A model generated the notes under the pieces. The model worked only from the letters and a program-made list of their open reading frames with translations, did not search any database and was not told where the DNA came from. A stretch of 6,554 nucleotides of DNA, from NCBI GenBank assembly GCA_902772795.1, contig CACYBZ010000189.1:1-6554 (forward strand), written 5' to 3'. The stretch is from an uncultured Ruminococcus sp. (lineage in GTDB: Bacteria > Bacillota > Clostridia > Oscillospirales > Acutalibacteraceae). Position numbers and translations under genes: made by a program. Positions 1-6,057 of this stretch are shown piece after piece. The first letter of the stretch is position 1. Each line of letters opens with the position of its first letter.

Positions 1-96
1 AAATCAAGAAGGATTTTTGGACATATTCCCTGAAAAATTCCCAAAACAGAAATTTTCTTTTCCTGTTCTTTGTCAAAAACAATTTACAAATATTAC

Positions 97-125
97 TTGA
101 AAATTTATGTATTTCGTGTTATAGT
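97..125 (+). promoter_or_regulatory. Sigma-A-type promoter of the pheST T-box transcript
   Basis: A -35 box TTGAAA (97-102) is followed by a 17-base spacer and the -10 box TATAGT (120-125). A TG at 117-118 makes it an extended -10. Transcription would start near 131-133, leaving about 350 bases of leader before pheS. The spacing is ideal and the position just upstream of the T-box fits. The start itself is inferred, not shown. Positions 1-96 are AT-rich and I can identify nothing in them. Confidence 0.75.
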
Positions 126-154
126 AATGAACGAATTCAATATAATTCCCCCTA

Positions 155-414
155 AACGCATGGATAAAGACCAGTAGCAGTGGTATCTTGACAATCTTTA
201 CAGAGAGAATATCGTCAGGCTGAGAGTATATTCATTGATTTTACCGTTGCGAAATTTCACTTTTGAGCGGTTGTTCTGAACATTCTTGTATCAGTAGGAA
301 CAAACGGCTGACCCCGTTACAGGTCGCTTGAGTGTTTGCTTTTAAGCAAAAATGAGGGTGGTAACACGGAAGTCTTTTCTGCTTTCGTCCCTTTTTCGGG
401 ACGGAAGTTTTTTT
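155..414 (+). ncRNA. T-box riboswitch leader, tRNA-Phe specific (UUC specifier)
   Basis: This cis-acting leader senses uncharged tRNA-Phe and controls the pheS/pheT transcript by antitermination. Stem I has a 9-bp basal helix, 177-185 with 242-250 (two G-U pairs), and CAAT 192-195 can pair with ATTG 234-237. A conserved-looking AGAGAG lies at 202-207. The specifier codon is TTC (Phe) at 231-233, followed by the usual purine A at 234. Stem II pairs TTGTTC 271-276 with GAACAA 298-303, and AGC 266-268 with GCT 307-309. A GACC/GGTC pairing (310-313, 322-325) sits where the IIA/B element is expected. Stem III pairs 335-340 with 345-350. The T-box core is AGGGTGGTAACACGG at 355-369. Its TGGT (359-362) complements 5'-ACCA-3', as expected for a tRNA with discriminator A such as tRNA-Phe. 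The antiterminator can form by pairing AGGG 355-358 with CCCT 389-392 and ACG 366-368 with CGT 386-388. The exact 5' boundary is approximate. Confidence 0.95.
382..414 (+). terminator. T-box regulated intrinsic terminator upstream of pheS
   Basis: A 10-bp stem pairs 382-391 with 398-407 (one T-G wobble), has a 6-base loop, and is followed by seven T (408-414). The 5' arm contains the CGTCCC that also pairs with the T-box core, so terminator and antiterminator are mutually exclusive. When uncharged tRNA-Phe binds, the terminator should not form and pheS is transcribed. Confidence 0.93.
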
Positions 415-464
415 ATTGTTCCGTCTTTTGCCGTCATCATGCCGACAAGCCTACACCATATTTC

Positions 465-472
465 AGAAAGGA
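465..472 (+). promoter_or_regulatory. Ribosome binding site that decides the pheS start
   Basis: AGAAAGGA ends at 472. An ATG at 473 directly abuts it, which leaves no spacing. The in-frame ATG at 482 has 9 bases of spacing, so 482 is preferred. The resulting N-terminus matches the usual PheS length. Confidence 0.7.
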
Positions 473-481
473 ATGAAAAGC

Positions 482-1504
482 ATGAAAAATCAACTCGAAG
501 AAATCCGCAAATCGGCTTTGGCAAGCATTAAATCCGCTGAGGTCTTGTCGGATATTGAAGCACTGCGGGTAAAATGTCTGGGAAAAAAAGGTGAACTGAC
601 AAGTATTCTCAAACAGATGGGAAAACTTTCTCCCGAAGAAAGACCCGTCATTGGTCAGCTCGCCAACGAAATCAGAAGTAAAATCGAACAGACCATAGAC
701 GAAAAAACCAAGGAAATCAAGGCAAAGGAACAAGAGAAAAAACTCCTTGCCGAAAAAATAGATGTTACTTTACCCGGAAAACCTGTAAAACTGGGAAGCC
801 GTCACCCGCTTACCGTCGTTCTTGACGACATCAAAGAAATTTTCATCGGTATGGGATTTGATATTGTTGACGGCCCTGAAGTAGAACTCGACTATTATAA
901 CTTTGAAGCTCTGAACATTCCCAAAGACCACCCTGCCAGAGATACACAGGATACTTTCTACATTACCGACAACATTCTGTTGAGAACACAGACTTCTCCC
1001 GTACAGATAAGAGTCATGGAAAAACAAAAACCCCCTATCCGCATTATTTCTCCCGGTCGTGTTTACAGAAGTGACGCTGTTGACGCTACTCATTCTCCCG
1101 TATTCCACCAGATTGAAGGATTAGTCGTTGACAAAGGCATTACCTTTGCTGACCTGAAAGGTACACTGGAAACTTTCGTCAAGAGATTATACGGCGAAGA
1201 CACTGTTGTCCGTTTTCGCCCTCACCATTTCCCGTTTACCGAACCGTCTGCCGAACTTGATGTACAGTGTTTCAACTGTCACGGTGAGGGTTGCCGTCTG
1301 TGTAAGGGTGAAGGCTGGATTGAAATTCTGGGCTGCGGTATGGTACACCCTGATGTACTCCGTAACGGCGGTATCGACCCCGAAGAATACAGCGGTTTTG
1401 CTCTCGGATACGGACTGGAAAGAGTCTGTATGAGAAGATACGGCATTGATGACTTACGCTTGTTCTTTGAAAATGATGTCAGATTTTTAAAACAGTTCGA
1501 TTAA
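482..1504 (+). CDS. pheS: Phenylalanine--tRNA ligase alpha subunit
   Basis: PheS is the catalytic subunit of the cytoplasmic (alpha-beta)2 phenylalanyl-tRNA synthetase. The enzyme uses ATP to attach L-phenylalanine to tRNA-Phe. The 340-residue product is normal for bacterial PheS. Residues 1 to about 90 form a charged helical, coiled-coil-like arm with the family pattern LGKKGELT near 33-40. The class II catalytic domain follows, with motif 2 GRVYRSD at 192-198, FHQIEG at 208-213, and motif 3 [10 protein letters not shown] at 305-314. Ala307 sits where PheS has the alanine linked to substrate size selection. Two CXXC pairs (Cys263/266 and Cys271/274) precede the [12 protein letters not shown] segment. 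They resemble the cysteine quartet in many Firmicute PheS proteins and may bind metal (inference). The start at 482 is chosen from the ribosome binding site. A TTG-initiated extension to 416 would begin inside the T-box terminator. The gene is controlled by the upstream T-box and shares an operon with pheT, separated by an unusual 156-base hairpin-rich gap. Confidence 0.97.
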   Translation: MKNQLEEIRKSALASIKSAEVLSDIEALRVKCLGKKGELTSILKQMGKLSPEERPVIGQLANEIRSKIEQTIDEKTKEIKAKEQEKKLLAEKIDVTLPGKPVKLGSRHPLTVVLDDIKEIFIGMGFDIVDGPEVELDYYNFEALNIPKDHPARDTQDTFYITDNILLRTQTSPVQIRVMEKQKPPIRIISPGRVYRSDAVDATHSPVFHQIEGLVVDKGITFADLKGTLETFVKRLYGEDTVVRFRPHHFPFTEPSAELDVQCFNCHGEGCRLCKGEGWIEILGCGMVHPDVLRNGGIDPEEYSGFALGYGLERVCMRRYGIDDLRLFFENDVRFLKQFD

Positions 1505-1510
1505 TTCATA

Positions 1511-1640
1511 AAACGCTGTTTTGCCAAAGAATTTGCTATCGCAAATTCTCACCGAAAGTTTTGTCCGACTTTTTCAAAAGTCGGTGGGGTCAAGGGGCAA
1601 AGCCCCTTGCGGGATTTTTAAGGGCGGAGCCCTTAAACTA
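1511..1640 (+). repeat. Cluster of four hairpins in the pheS-pheT gap (probable dispersed intergenic repeat)
   Basis: Four perfect inverted repeats follow one another: 1528-1536/1541-1549 (9 bp, loop TATC), 1565-1572/1577-1584 (8 bp, loop TTCA), 1591-1598/1602-1609 (8 bp, GC-rich, loop AAA) and 1617-1625/1629-1637 (9 bp, loop GGA). None is followed by a T-run, so they do not look like ordinary terminators. The block fills nearly the whole gap between two genes that are usually close together, and it ends 6 bases before the pheT ribosome binding site. Multi-hairpin blocks with the GGGGC-GCCCC and AGGGC-GCCCT style arms recur, as I recall, between genes in Ruminococcus-like genomes. Calling it a dispersed repeat is therefore an inference, because there is only one full copy here. 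In mRNA it could affect stability or the pheS to pheT ratio. Confidence 0.7.
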
Positions 1641-1660
1641 ACGAAAGGAAACGATAGATT

Positions 1661-4045
1661 ATGAATCTTTCAATGAGATGGCTCAAAGAGTTTGTAGATA
1701 TTGATGAAAACCTGACACCCAGAGCTTTTTCTGAAGCAATGACAATGAGCGGGTCTAAGGTCGAAAATTATGAAATTGAGGGCGAAAACATCAAGAATGT
1801 CGTTGTCGGCAAAGTCCTCGGCATTGAAAAACACCCCGACGCTGATAAATTACTGGTCTGTCAGGTAGATGTCGGCGAAGAAAATCCTATACAGATTGTC
1901 ACAGGTGCTAAAAATCTTACCGTCGGCGACCTCGTTCCCGTTGCCAAAGATAAATCCGTACTTAACAACGGCACCAAAATCACAAAAGGAAAATTACGTG
2001 GCGTTCCCAGTTTCGGTATGATGTGTTCCGTTGCCGAAATCGGTGTTACTGTCAACGACTTTCCCTATGCTATTGAAGACGGCATCTGGGTATTGCAGGA
2101 AGATTGTCAGGTCGGTGACGATATCCGAACGGTAACAGGATTCAACGATACCAAAATCGAATTTGAAATTACCTCCAACCGTCCCGACTGTTTTTCCGTC
2201 ATCGGTCTTGCCAGAGAAGCATCAGCAACTTTTGACAAACCGCTGAAATTGCATACCCCTGTTGTCAAAGGCGGTAACGGTGACTGCACCAGTATGCTTG
2301 ATGTCAAAATTGAAAATCCTGAACTGTGCAAAATATACAGTGCCAAAATCGTCAAGAATGTAAGAGTAAAACCCTCTCCCCGCTGGTTGCGTGAAAGACT
2401 GAGAGCTATGGGTGTCCGTCCTATCAACAACATTGTCGATATTACCAACTATGTCATGCTGGAATACGGTCAGCCTATGCACGCTTTTGACCTGCGTTTT
2501 GTCGATGAAGCAAAAATCCGTGTCCGTCTTGCCAGGGACGGCGAAATCATTACCACGCTTGACGGTGTGGAAAGAACACTCAATTCTACCAACCTTGTCA
2601 TTGCCGATGCTAACAAACCTATCGCCATCGCTGGTGTTATGGGCGGTGAATATAGCGGTATTGTCAACGATACCACTACCATTATTTTTGAATCCGCCAA
2701 CTTCTCAGGTTCGTCTGTCAGACTTACCGCCAAACAACAGGGTATGCGTACCGATGCCAGTGCCAGATATGAAAAAGGTCTTGACCCTAATTCTGTACTG
2801 CCTGCCCTCGACAGAGCCTGTGAACTGGTCGAAATGCTTGATGCCGGTGACGTTATGGACGGCATTATCGTTGACAAACACTTTGACGAAAATGCCAGAG
2901 TAACCATTCCTTTTGAACCTGAATGGACAAATCAGTTCTTAGGTACAGATATTTCCGCACAGGATATGATTACCTACCTTGAAAAACTGGATTGTCAGGT
3001 AGAAAACGGTATAATTACCGTTCCCACATTCCGCCCTGACTTACAGCACAAAGCCGATATTGCCGAAGAAATTGCCAGATTTTACGGTTATAACAACATC
3101 AAAACAACCTCTGTTTCAGGCGGTTCTCAGGGTAAATACTCCCCCCGTCAGAAATTCGACAAAACATTATCGCAAAGTATGCTGGCTATGGGACTCAGCG
3201 AAATTCTCACCTACTCCTTTATCAGTCCCAAATATTACGACAAAATCTTAATGCCTGAAAATGACGTTCTGCGTAACTCTGTCGTTATCAGAAATCCCCT
3301 CGGCGAAGATACCAGCGTAATGAGAACCACTGTACTTCCCTCCATGATGGAAATTCTTGCCAAAAACTACAACAACCGTAATACAGACGTTTATCTGTAT
3401 GAAATGTGCCGTGAATATATTCCCACCGAACCCGACAAGTTACCGTTAGAAAAAAATGTACTTGTTGCAGGTATGTATGGTAATGATGTCGATTTCTTTA
3501 CCGCAAAGGGTATTCTTGAAGAACTTCTGTTCAAAGCAGGTCTGAAAGATTATGACATTCAGGCAAGCAGTGAAGAATATACGTTCCACCCCGGAAGATG
3601 TGCTGTACTGCGTGTCGGCGGTGAACAACTCGGCGTTATCGGTGAAGTTCACCCGAAATGTGCTGAAAATTACGGTATCAATACCAAAGTCTATATCTTC
3701 CGCATTGATACAGACATTTTATACAAATACGCTCAGAACGAAAAACACTATACACCACTTCCCAAATATCCTGCTGTTACCCGTGACATCGCCCTTATCT
3801 GTAACGAAACCATTCCCGTTATTGAACTACAGAAAACCATTGAAAAAGCAGGCGGAAAAATTATTGAACTGGTCAAACTCTTTGACGTTTATCAGGGAAA
3901 GCAGATAGAGGCAGGTAAAAAGAGTGTCGCTTTCAATGTGACAATGAGAAGTAAAGACAGCACACTTACCGACGAACAGGCAAACACATCTATGAAAAAA
4001 ATCATGGACGCTCTGGAAAAAATCGGGGCAACACTCCGTTCTTAA
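1661..4045 (+). CDS. pheT: Phenylalanine--tRNA ligase beta subunit
   Basis: PheT is the large, mostly non-catalytic subunit of phenylalanyl-tRNA synthetase. It binds tRNA and carries the editing site that removes misacylated Tyr. The 794 residues match full-length bacterial PheT. An N-terminal segment (1-39) precedes an OB-fold tRNA-binding domain at about 40-155 (VVVGKVLGIEKHPDADKL at 47-64). The B3/B4 editing region follows at roughly 210-390, including NNIVDITNYVMLEYGQPMHAFD-type residues at 256-277. The B5 domain lies at about 405-480, with FRPD at 457-460 and the acidic DIAEEIARFYGY at 466-477. A catalytic-like class II core spans about 490-690. A C-terminal anticodon-binding FDX-ACB domain spans about 700-794, with PKYPAVTRDIAL at 701-712. 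The ATG start has AAAGGAA (1644-1650) 10 bases upstream. The gene appears intact and depends on the T-box transcript unless an unseen promoter lies in the gap. No strong terminator follows it. Confidence 0.97.
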   Translation: MNLSMRWLKEFVDIDENLTPRAFSEAMTMSGSKVENYEIEGENIKNVVVGKVLGIEKHPDADKLLVCQVDVGEENPIQIVTGAKNLTVGDLVPVAKDKSVLNNGTKITKGKLRGVPSFGMMCSVAEIGVTVNDFPYAIEDGIWVLQEDCQVGDDIRTVTGFNDTKIEFEITSNRPDCFSVIGLAREASATFDKPLKLHTPVVKGGNGDCTSMLDVKIENPELCKIYSAKIVKNVRVKPSPRWLRERLRAMGVRPINNIVDITNYVMLEYGQPMHAFDLRFVDEAKIRVRLARDGEIITTLDGVERTLNSTNLVIADANKPIAIAGVMGGEYSGIVNDTTTIIFESANFSGSSVRLTAKQQGMRTDASARYEKGLDPNSVLPALDRACELVEMLDAGDVMDGIIVDKHFDENARVTIPFEPEWTNQFLGTDISAQDMITYLEKLDCQVENGIITVPTFRPDLQHKADIAEEIARFYGYNNIKTTSVSGGSQGKYSPRQKFDKTLSQSMLAMGLSEILTYSFISPKYYDKILMPENDVLRNSVVIRNPLGEDTSVMRTTVLPSMMEILAKNYNNRNTDVYLYEMCREYIPTEPDKLPLEKNVLVAGMYGNDVDFFTAKGILEELLFKAGLKDYDIQASSEEYTFHPGRCAVLRVGGEQLGVIGEVHPKCAENYGINTKVYIFRIDTDILYKYAQNEKHYTPLPKYPAVTRDIALICNETIPVIELQKTIEKAGGKIIELVKLFDVYQGKQIEAGKKSVAFNVTMRSKDSTLTDEQANTSMKKIMDALEKIGATLRS

Positions 4046-4087
4046 ATAAATTATACCGACGGAAAAACAAATTCAGACAGTATTCTG

Positions 4088-4116
4088 TTGCTTTTTGTGC
4101 GGAATTGTTGTATGAT
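4088..4116 (+). promoter_or_regulatory. Probable promoter of ireB
   Basis: A weak -35 TTGCTT (4088-4093), a 17-base spacer and a good -10 TATGAT (4111-4116) lie between pheT and ireB. They would give a leader of about 30 bases. The -35 matches consensus only in TTG, so this is moderate evidence. ireB may also be reached by readthrough from pheT. Confidence 0.5.
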
Positions 4117-4151
4117 TAGTGTGTCGAACTGATTTAACGGAGGTGTCTTAT

Positions 4152-4391
4152 ATGGAAACAAAAACGATGATATTTTCCCTCAACAATGACAACGATGTGA
4201 TGAAAAAACAACTGCAAATCGTCTATGACGCATTAAAGGAAAAAGGCTATAACCCCACCAGTCAACTGGTCGGCTATCTTCTTTCTGGGGACCCTACATA
4301 CATCACCACACACAAAAGTGCCAGAAAAATTATCAGCAGTTTTGACCGCAATGACATTATTGAAAATCTTTTGAAATCTTATCTCAAGTAA
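4152..4391 (+). CDS. ireB: IreB family regulatory phosphoprotein (UPF0297 / YrzL-like)
   Basis: The 79-residue product is a near full-length match, from memory, to the IreB/YrzL (UPF0297) family. Shared blocks are the middle motif KGYNP (31-35), VGYLLSGDPTYIT (40-52), a basic ARKII stretch (57-61), and a C-terminal DIIENLLKSYLK (68-79). In Enterococcus faecalis, IreB is a small cytoplasmic protein phosphorylated on N-terminal threonines by the PASTA-domain kinase IreK, and it modulates cephalosporin resistance. Here Thr3 and Thr5 lie in the corresponding N-terminal segment. Thr5 aligns best with the second known site; the first is not strictly conserved in position. There is no signal peptide or membrane segment. 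The ATG at 4152 has GGAGGTG (4139-4145) six bases upstream, so the in-frame GTG at 4119 is rejected. In Bacillus and Enterococcus this gene usually sits with alaS and the ruvX-type gene; here it follows pheT. Its kinase partner is not in the window. Confidence 0.92.
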   Translation: METKTMIFSLNNDNDVMKKQLQIVYDALKEKGYNPTSQLVGYLLSGDPTYITTHKSARKIISSFDRNDIIENLLKSYLK

Positions 4392-4414
4392 TCATTAGAA
4401 AAGTGATACTACAG

Positions 4415-4452
4415 AAAATATCCCCTTTCCTGAGCAAAAAGGGGATATTTTT
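4415..4452 (+). terminator. Strong intrinsic terminator after ireB
   Basis: A perfect 14-bp stem pairs 4415-4428 with 4438-4451 around a 9-base loop and contains a CCCC/GGGG core. The descending arm ends in TTTTT (4448-4452). With one bulged T the stem can extend by ACAG 4411-4414 with CTGT 4453-4456. It begins about 24 bases after the ireB stop and separates ireB from the pgi unit. Confidence 0.88.
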
Positions 4453-4456
4453 CTGT

Positions 4457-4590
4457 CGGACAACGCTGTTTTCTTCAGCCACAGACAAACACACTCAACA
4501 GAAAACACGCTTTCAACAGTAATGTCTGAAACACTTTTAACGAACCGTGTATAAAAATATGAAAAAGTTATGAAAATTTACATTGTCAAC
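4457..4590. other. AT-rich intergenic stretch with no gene seen
   Basis: I find no plausible coding sequence or RNA gene between the ireB terminator and the pgi promoter. It contains an 8-base inverted repeat TGTTTTCT (4467-4474) / AGAAAACA (4500-4507) with a 25-base spacer. A-rich tracts at about 4552-4580, just upstream of the pgi -35 box, could act as an UP element. Both points are weak. Confidence 0.5.
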
Positions 4591-4619
4591 TTGAAAATAA
4601 AGCAGAAGTATTGTATTAT
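4591..4619 (+). promoter_or_regulatory. Sigma-A-type promoter of pgi
   Basis: A -35 TTGAAA (4591-4596), an exact 17-base spacer and a -10 TATTAT (4614-4619, five of six consensus bases) predict a start near 4625. The leader would be about 40 bases. A-rich sequence upstream may strengthen it. The -35 hexamer and the spacer length are the same as in the pheST promoter. Confidence 0.75.
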
Positions 4620-4632
4620 ATAAGGGTACTAT

Positions 4633-4647
4633 CTGTAACAATTACAG
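4633..4647 (+). promoter_or_regulatory. Perfect dyad downstream of the pgi promoter (operator-like)
   Basis: CTGTAA and TTACAG form a perfect 6-bp inverted repeat separated by CAA. It lies about 13 bases after the -10 box and 6 bases before the AGGAGG of pgi. The place suits a repressor operator, or a small RNA hairpin in the leader. There is no T-run, so it is not a terminator. No binding protein can be named from the sequence. Confidence 0.45.
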
Positions 4648-4666
4648 GAATTTAGGAGGACATGAC

Positions 4667-6004
4667 ATGGCAACAACGTTTTCAGAAAAATATTTGTCAG
4701 GATTTGTCAGCAGTGAAGAATATGACGCATTACAGACACAGGTAAAGTCTGCACACGATTTACTGCATAACGGTACAGGTCTGGGCAATGATTTTACAGG
4801 CTGGCTGACACTCCCCACCGACTACGACAAAGACGAATTTTCCAGAATCAAGGCGGCAGCCGAAAGAATCAAGCAAAATACAGACGTATTCATTGTTATT
4901 GGTATCGGCGGTTCTTATCTCGGTGCAAGGGCAGCGATTGAGTTCCTGAAGTCACCCAATTACAATGCGTTGAAAAAAGATACTCCCGACATCTACTATG
5001 TAGGTAACAGTATCAGTTCATCACATCTCGCTGAAATTATGGATATCTGTGAGGGAAAAGATGTTTCTATCAATATGATTTCCAAATCAGGTACTACTAC
5101 CGAACCTGCTATTGCGTTCCGAGTATTCAGAAAAATGCTGGAAGACAAGTACGGCAAAGACGGTGCCAAACAAAGAATTTTCTGTACCACTGACAAGGCA
5201 AAAGGTACTTTGAAAGCTCTGGCTGACAAAGAAGGTTATGAAACTTTCGTTGTTCCCGATAACGTAGGCGGACGTTTTTCTGTTCTGACCGCTGTAGGAC
5301 TTTTGCCGATTGCCGTTTCCGGTGCAGACATTGACGCACTCATGGCAGGAGCAAGAAAAGCACAGAATGATTTCAACAACGATGACCTTTCTACCAACGA
5401 TTGTTACAAATATGCAGCAACAAGAAACATTCTTAACAGAAAAGGAAAGAGTGTCGAAATTCTTGTCAGCTATGAACCGGCTTTCACTATGATGACAGAG
5501 TGGTACAAGCAGTTGTTCGGTGAGAGTGAGGGTAAAGACAACAAGGGTATTTTCCCTGCAGGTGTTGTTTTCTCCACAGACCTTCATTCTATGGGACAGT
5601 TCATTCAGGAAGGCACAAGATGTATGTTTGAAACAGTAGTCAACATCAAAAAGCCTAAGAGAAAAATTGTTCTTGATAAACTGGAAAACGATATTGACGG
5701 ACTGAACTTCCTTTCGGGTAAAACAATGGATTTCGTCAACAAAAAAGCCTTTGAAGGTACAGTACTGGCACACAATGACGGCGGTGTTCCCAATATCCTG
5801 CTTGAAGTAGAAGAAATGACAGAATCTGAACTCGGTTATCTGATTTATTTCTTTGAAAAAGCCTGTGCTATCAGCGGTTATATGCTTGGTGTCAATCCGT
5901 TCAACCAGCCCGGCGTAGAAAGCTATAAGAAAAATATGTTCGCTCTGCTCGGTAAACCCGGCTATGAGGCACAAAAAGAAGCGTTGGAAAAAAGACTGAA
6001 ATAA
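4667..6004 (+). CDS. pgi: Glucose-6-phosphate isomerase
   Basis: This cytoplasmic enzyme interconverts glucose 6-phosphate and fructose 6-phosphate in glycolysis and gluconeogenesis. The 445 residues match the shorter bacterial (Bacillus-type) PGI. Visible motifs are the sugar-phosphate-binding [12 protein letters not shown] (79-90) and [14 protein letters not shown] (139-152). PGI signature 1 is at [13 protein letters not shown] (199-211), and signature 2 spans [18 protein letters not shown] (404-421). Likely catalytic residues by family comparison are Glu286 in GESEGK (base), His307 in DLHSMGQ (ring opening) and Lys421. All are present, so the enzyme should be active. The ATG at 4667 has AGGAGG (4654-4659) at 7 bases; the ATG at 4662 is in another frame and too close. 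The gene has its own promoter and an operator-like dyad. A small P-loop gene follows 53 bases after the stop and is probably co-transcribed. Confidence 0.97.
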   Translation: MATTFSEKYLSGFVSSEEYDALQTQVKSAHDLLHNGTGLGNDFTGWLTLPTDYDKDEFSRIKAAAERIKQNTDVFIVIGIGGSYLGARAAIEFLKSPNYNALKKDTPDIYYVGNSISSSHLAEIMDICEGKDVSINMISKSGTTTEPAIAFRVFRKMLEDKYGKDGAKQRIFCTTDKAKGTLKALADKEGYETFVVPDNVGGRFSVLTAVGLLPIAVSGADIDALMAGARKAQNDFNNDDLSTNDCYKYAATRNILNRKGKSVEILVSYEPAFTMMTEWYKQLFGESEGKDNKGIFPAGVVFSTDLHSMGQFIQEGTRCMFETVVNIKKPKRKIVLDKLENDIDGLNFLSGKTMDFVNKKAFEGTVLAHNDGGVPNILLEVEEMTESELGYLIYFFEKACAISGYMLGVNPFNQPGVESYKKNMFALLGKPGYEAQKEALEKRLK

Positions 6005-6022
6005 ATCACTTATTATCACTGT

Positions 6023-6042
6023 GCCACACCGTGTGGCTTTTT
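6023..6042 (+). terminator. Compact terminator-like hairpin between pgi and the P-loop gene
   Basis: GCCACA (6023-6028) pairs with TGTGGC (6032-6037) over a CCG loop and is followed at once by five T (6038-6042). The AGGAGG of the next gene starts at the next base. The short 6-bp stem may give only partial termination. It may instead limit downstream expression or stabilise the pgi mRNA 3' end. Confidence 0.6.
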
Positions 6043-6048
6043 AGGAGG
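6043..6048 (+). promoter_or_regulatory. Ribosome binding site that decides the P-loop gene start
   Basis: A perfect AGGAGG lies 9 bases before the ATG at 6058. This rules out the in-frame GTG at 6031, which would sit inside the hairpin and upstream of the site. Confidence 0.85.
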
Positions 6049-6057
6049 ATTTCTGCT

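Noticed and set aside
416..481. Upstream TTG extension of pheS
   Set aside because: It would begin in the T-tract side of the T-box terminator, lacks a ribosome binding site, and adds residues absent from PheS proteins.
1528..1637. Hairpin block considered as a CRISPR array or tandem repeat
   Set aside because: The four palindromes differ in sequence and have no equal spacers or common repeat unit.
2412..2903. 163-codon plus-strand frame inside pheT
   Set aside because: It lies out of frame within the conserved B3/B4 region of pheT and its translation has no recognisable motif.
4073..4096. Hairpin plus T-run after pheT as a terminator
   Set aside because: The stem is only about five pairs including a wobble, too weak to call with confidence.
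4119..4151. GTG extension of IreB
   Set aside because: It overlaps the predicted transcription start region and lies upstream of the GGAGGTG site. The family N-terminus fits the ATG at 4152.
4467..4507. Eight-base inverted repeat upstream of pgi as an operator or RNA
   Set aside because: The arms are AT-rich, the spacer is 25 bases and it lies more than 80 bases upstream of the -35 box; chance is likely.
5087..6019. Long minus-strand open frame (310 codons) opposite pgi
   Set aside because: It is fully antisense to an intact, motif-complete pgi. Its translation is Phe/Cys/Ser-rich with no recognisable domain, as expected of a shadow frame.
6031..6057. GTG extension of the P-loop protein
   Set aside because: It starts inside the hairpin and before the AGGAGG, so a ribosome bound at that site could not use it.
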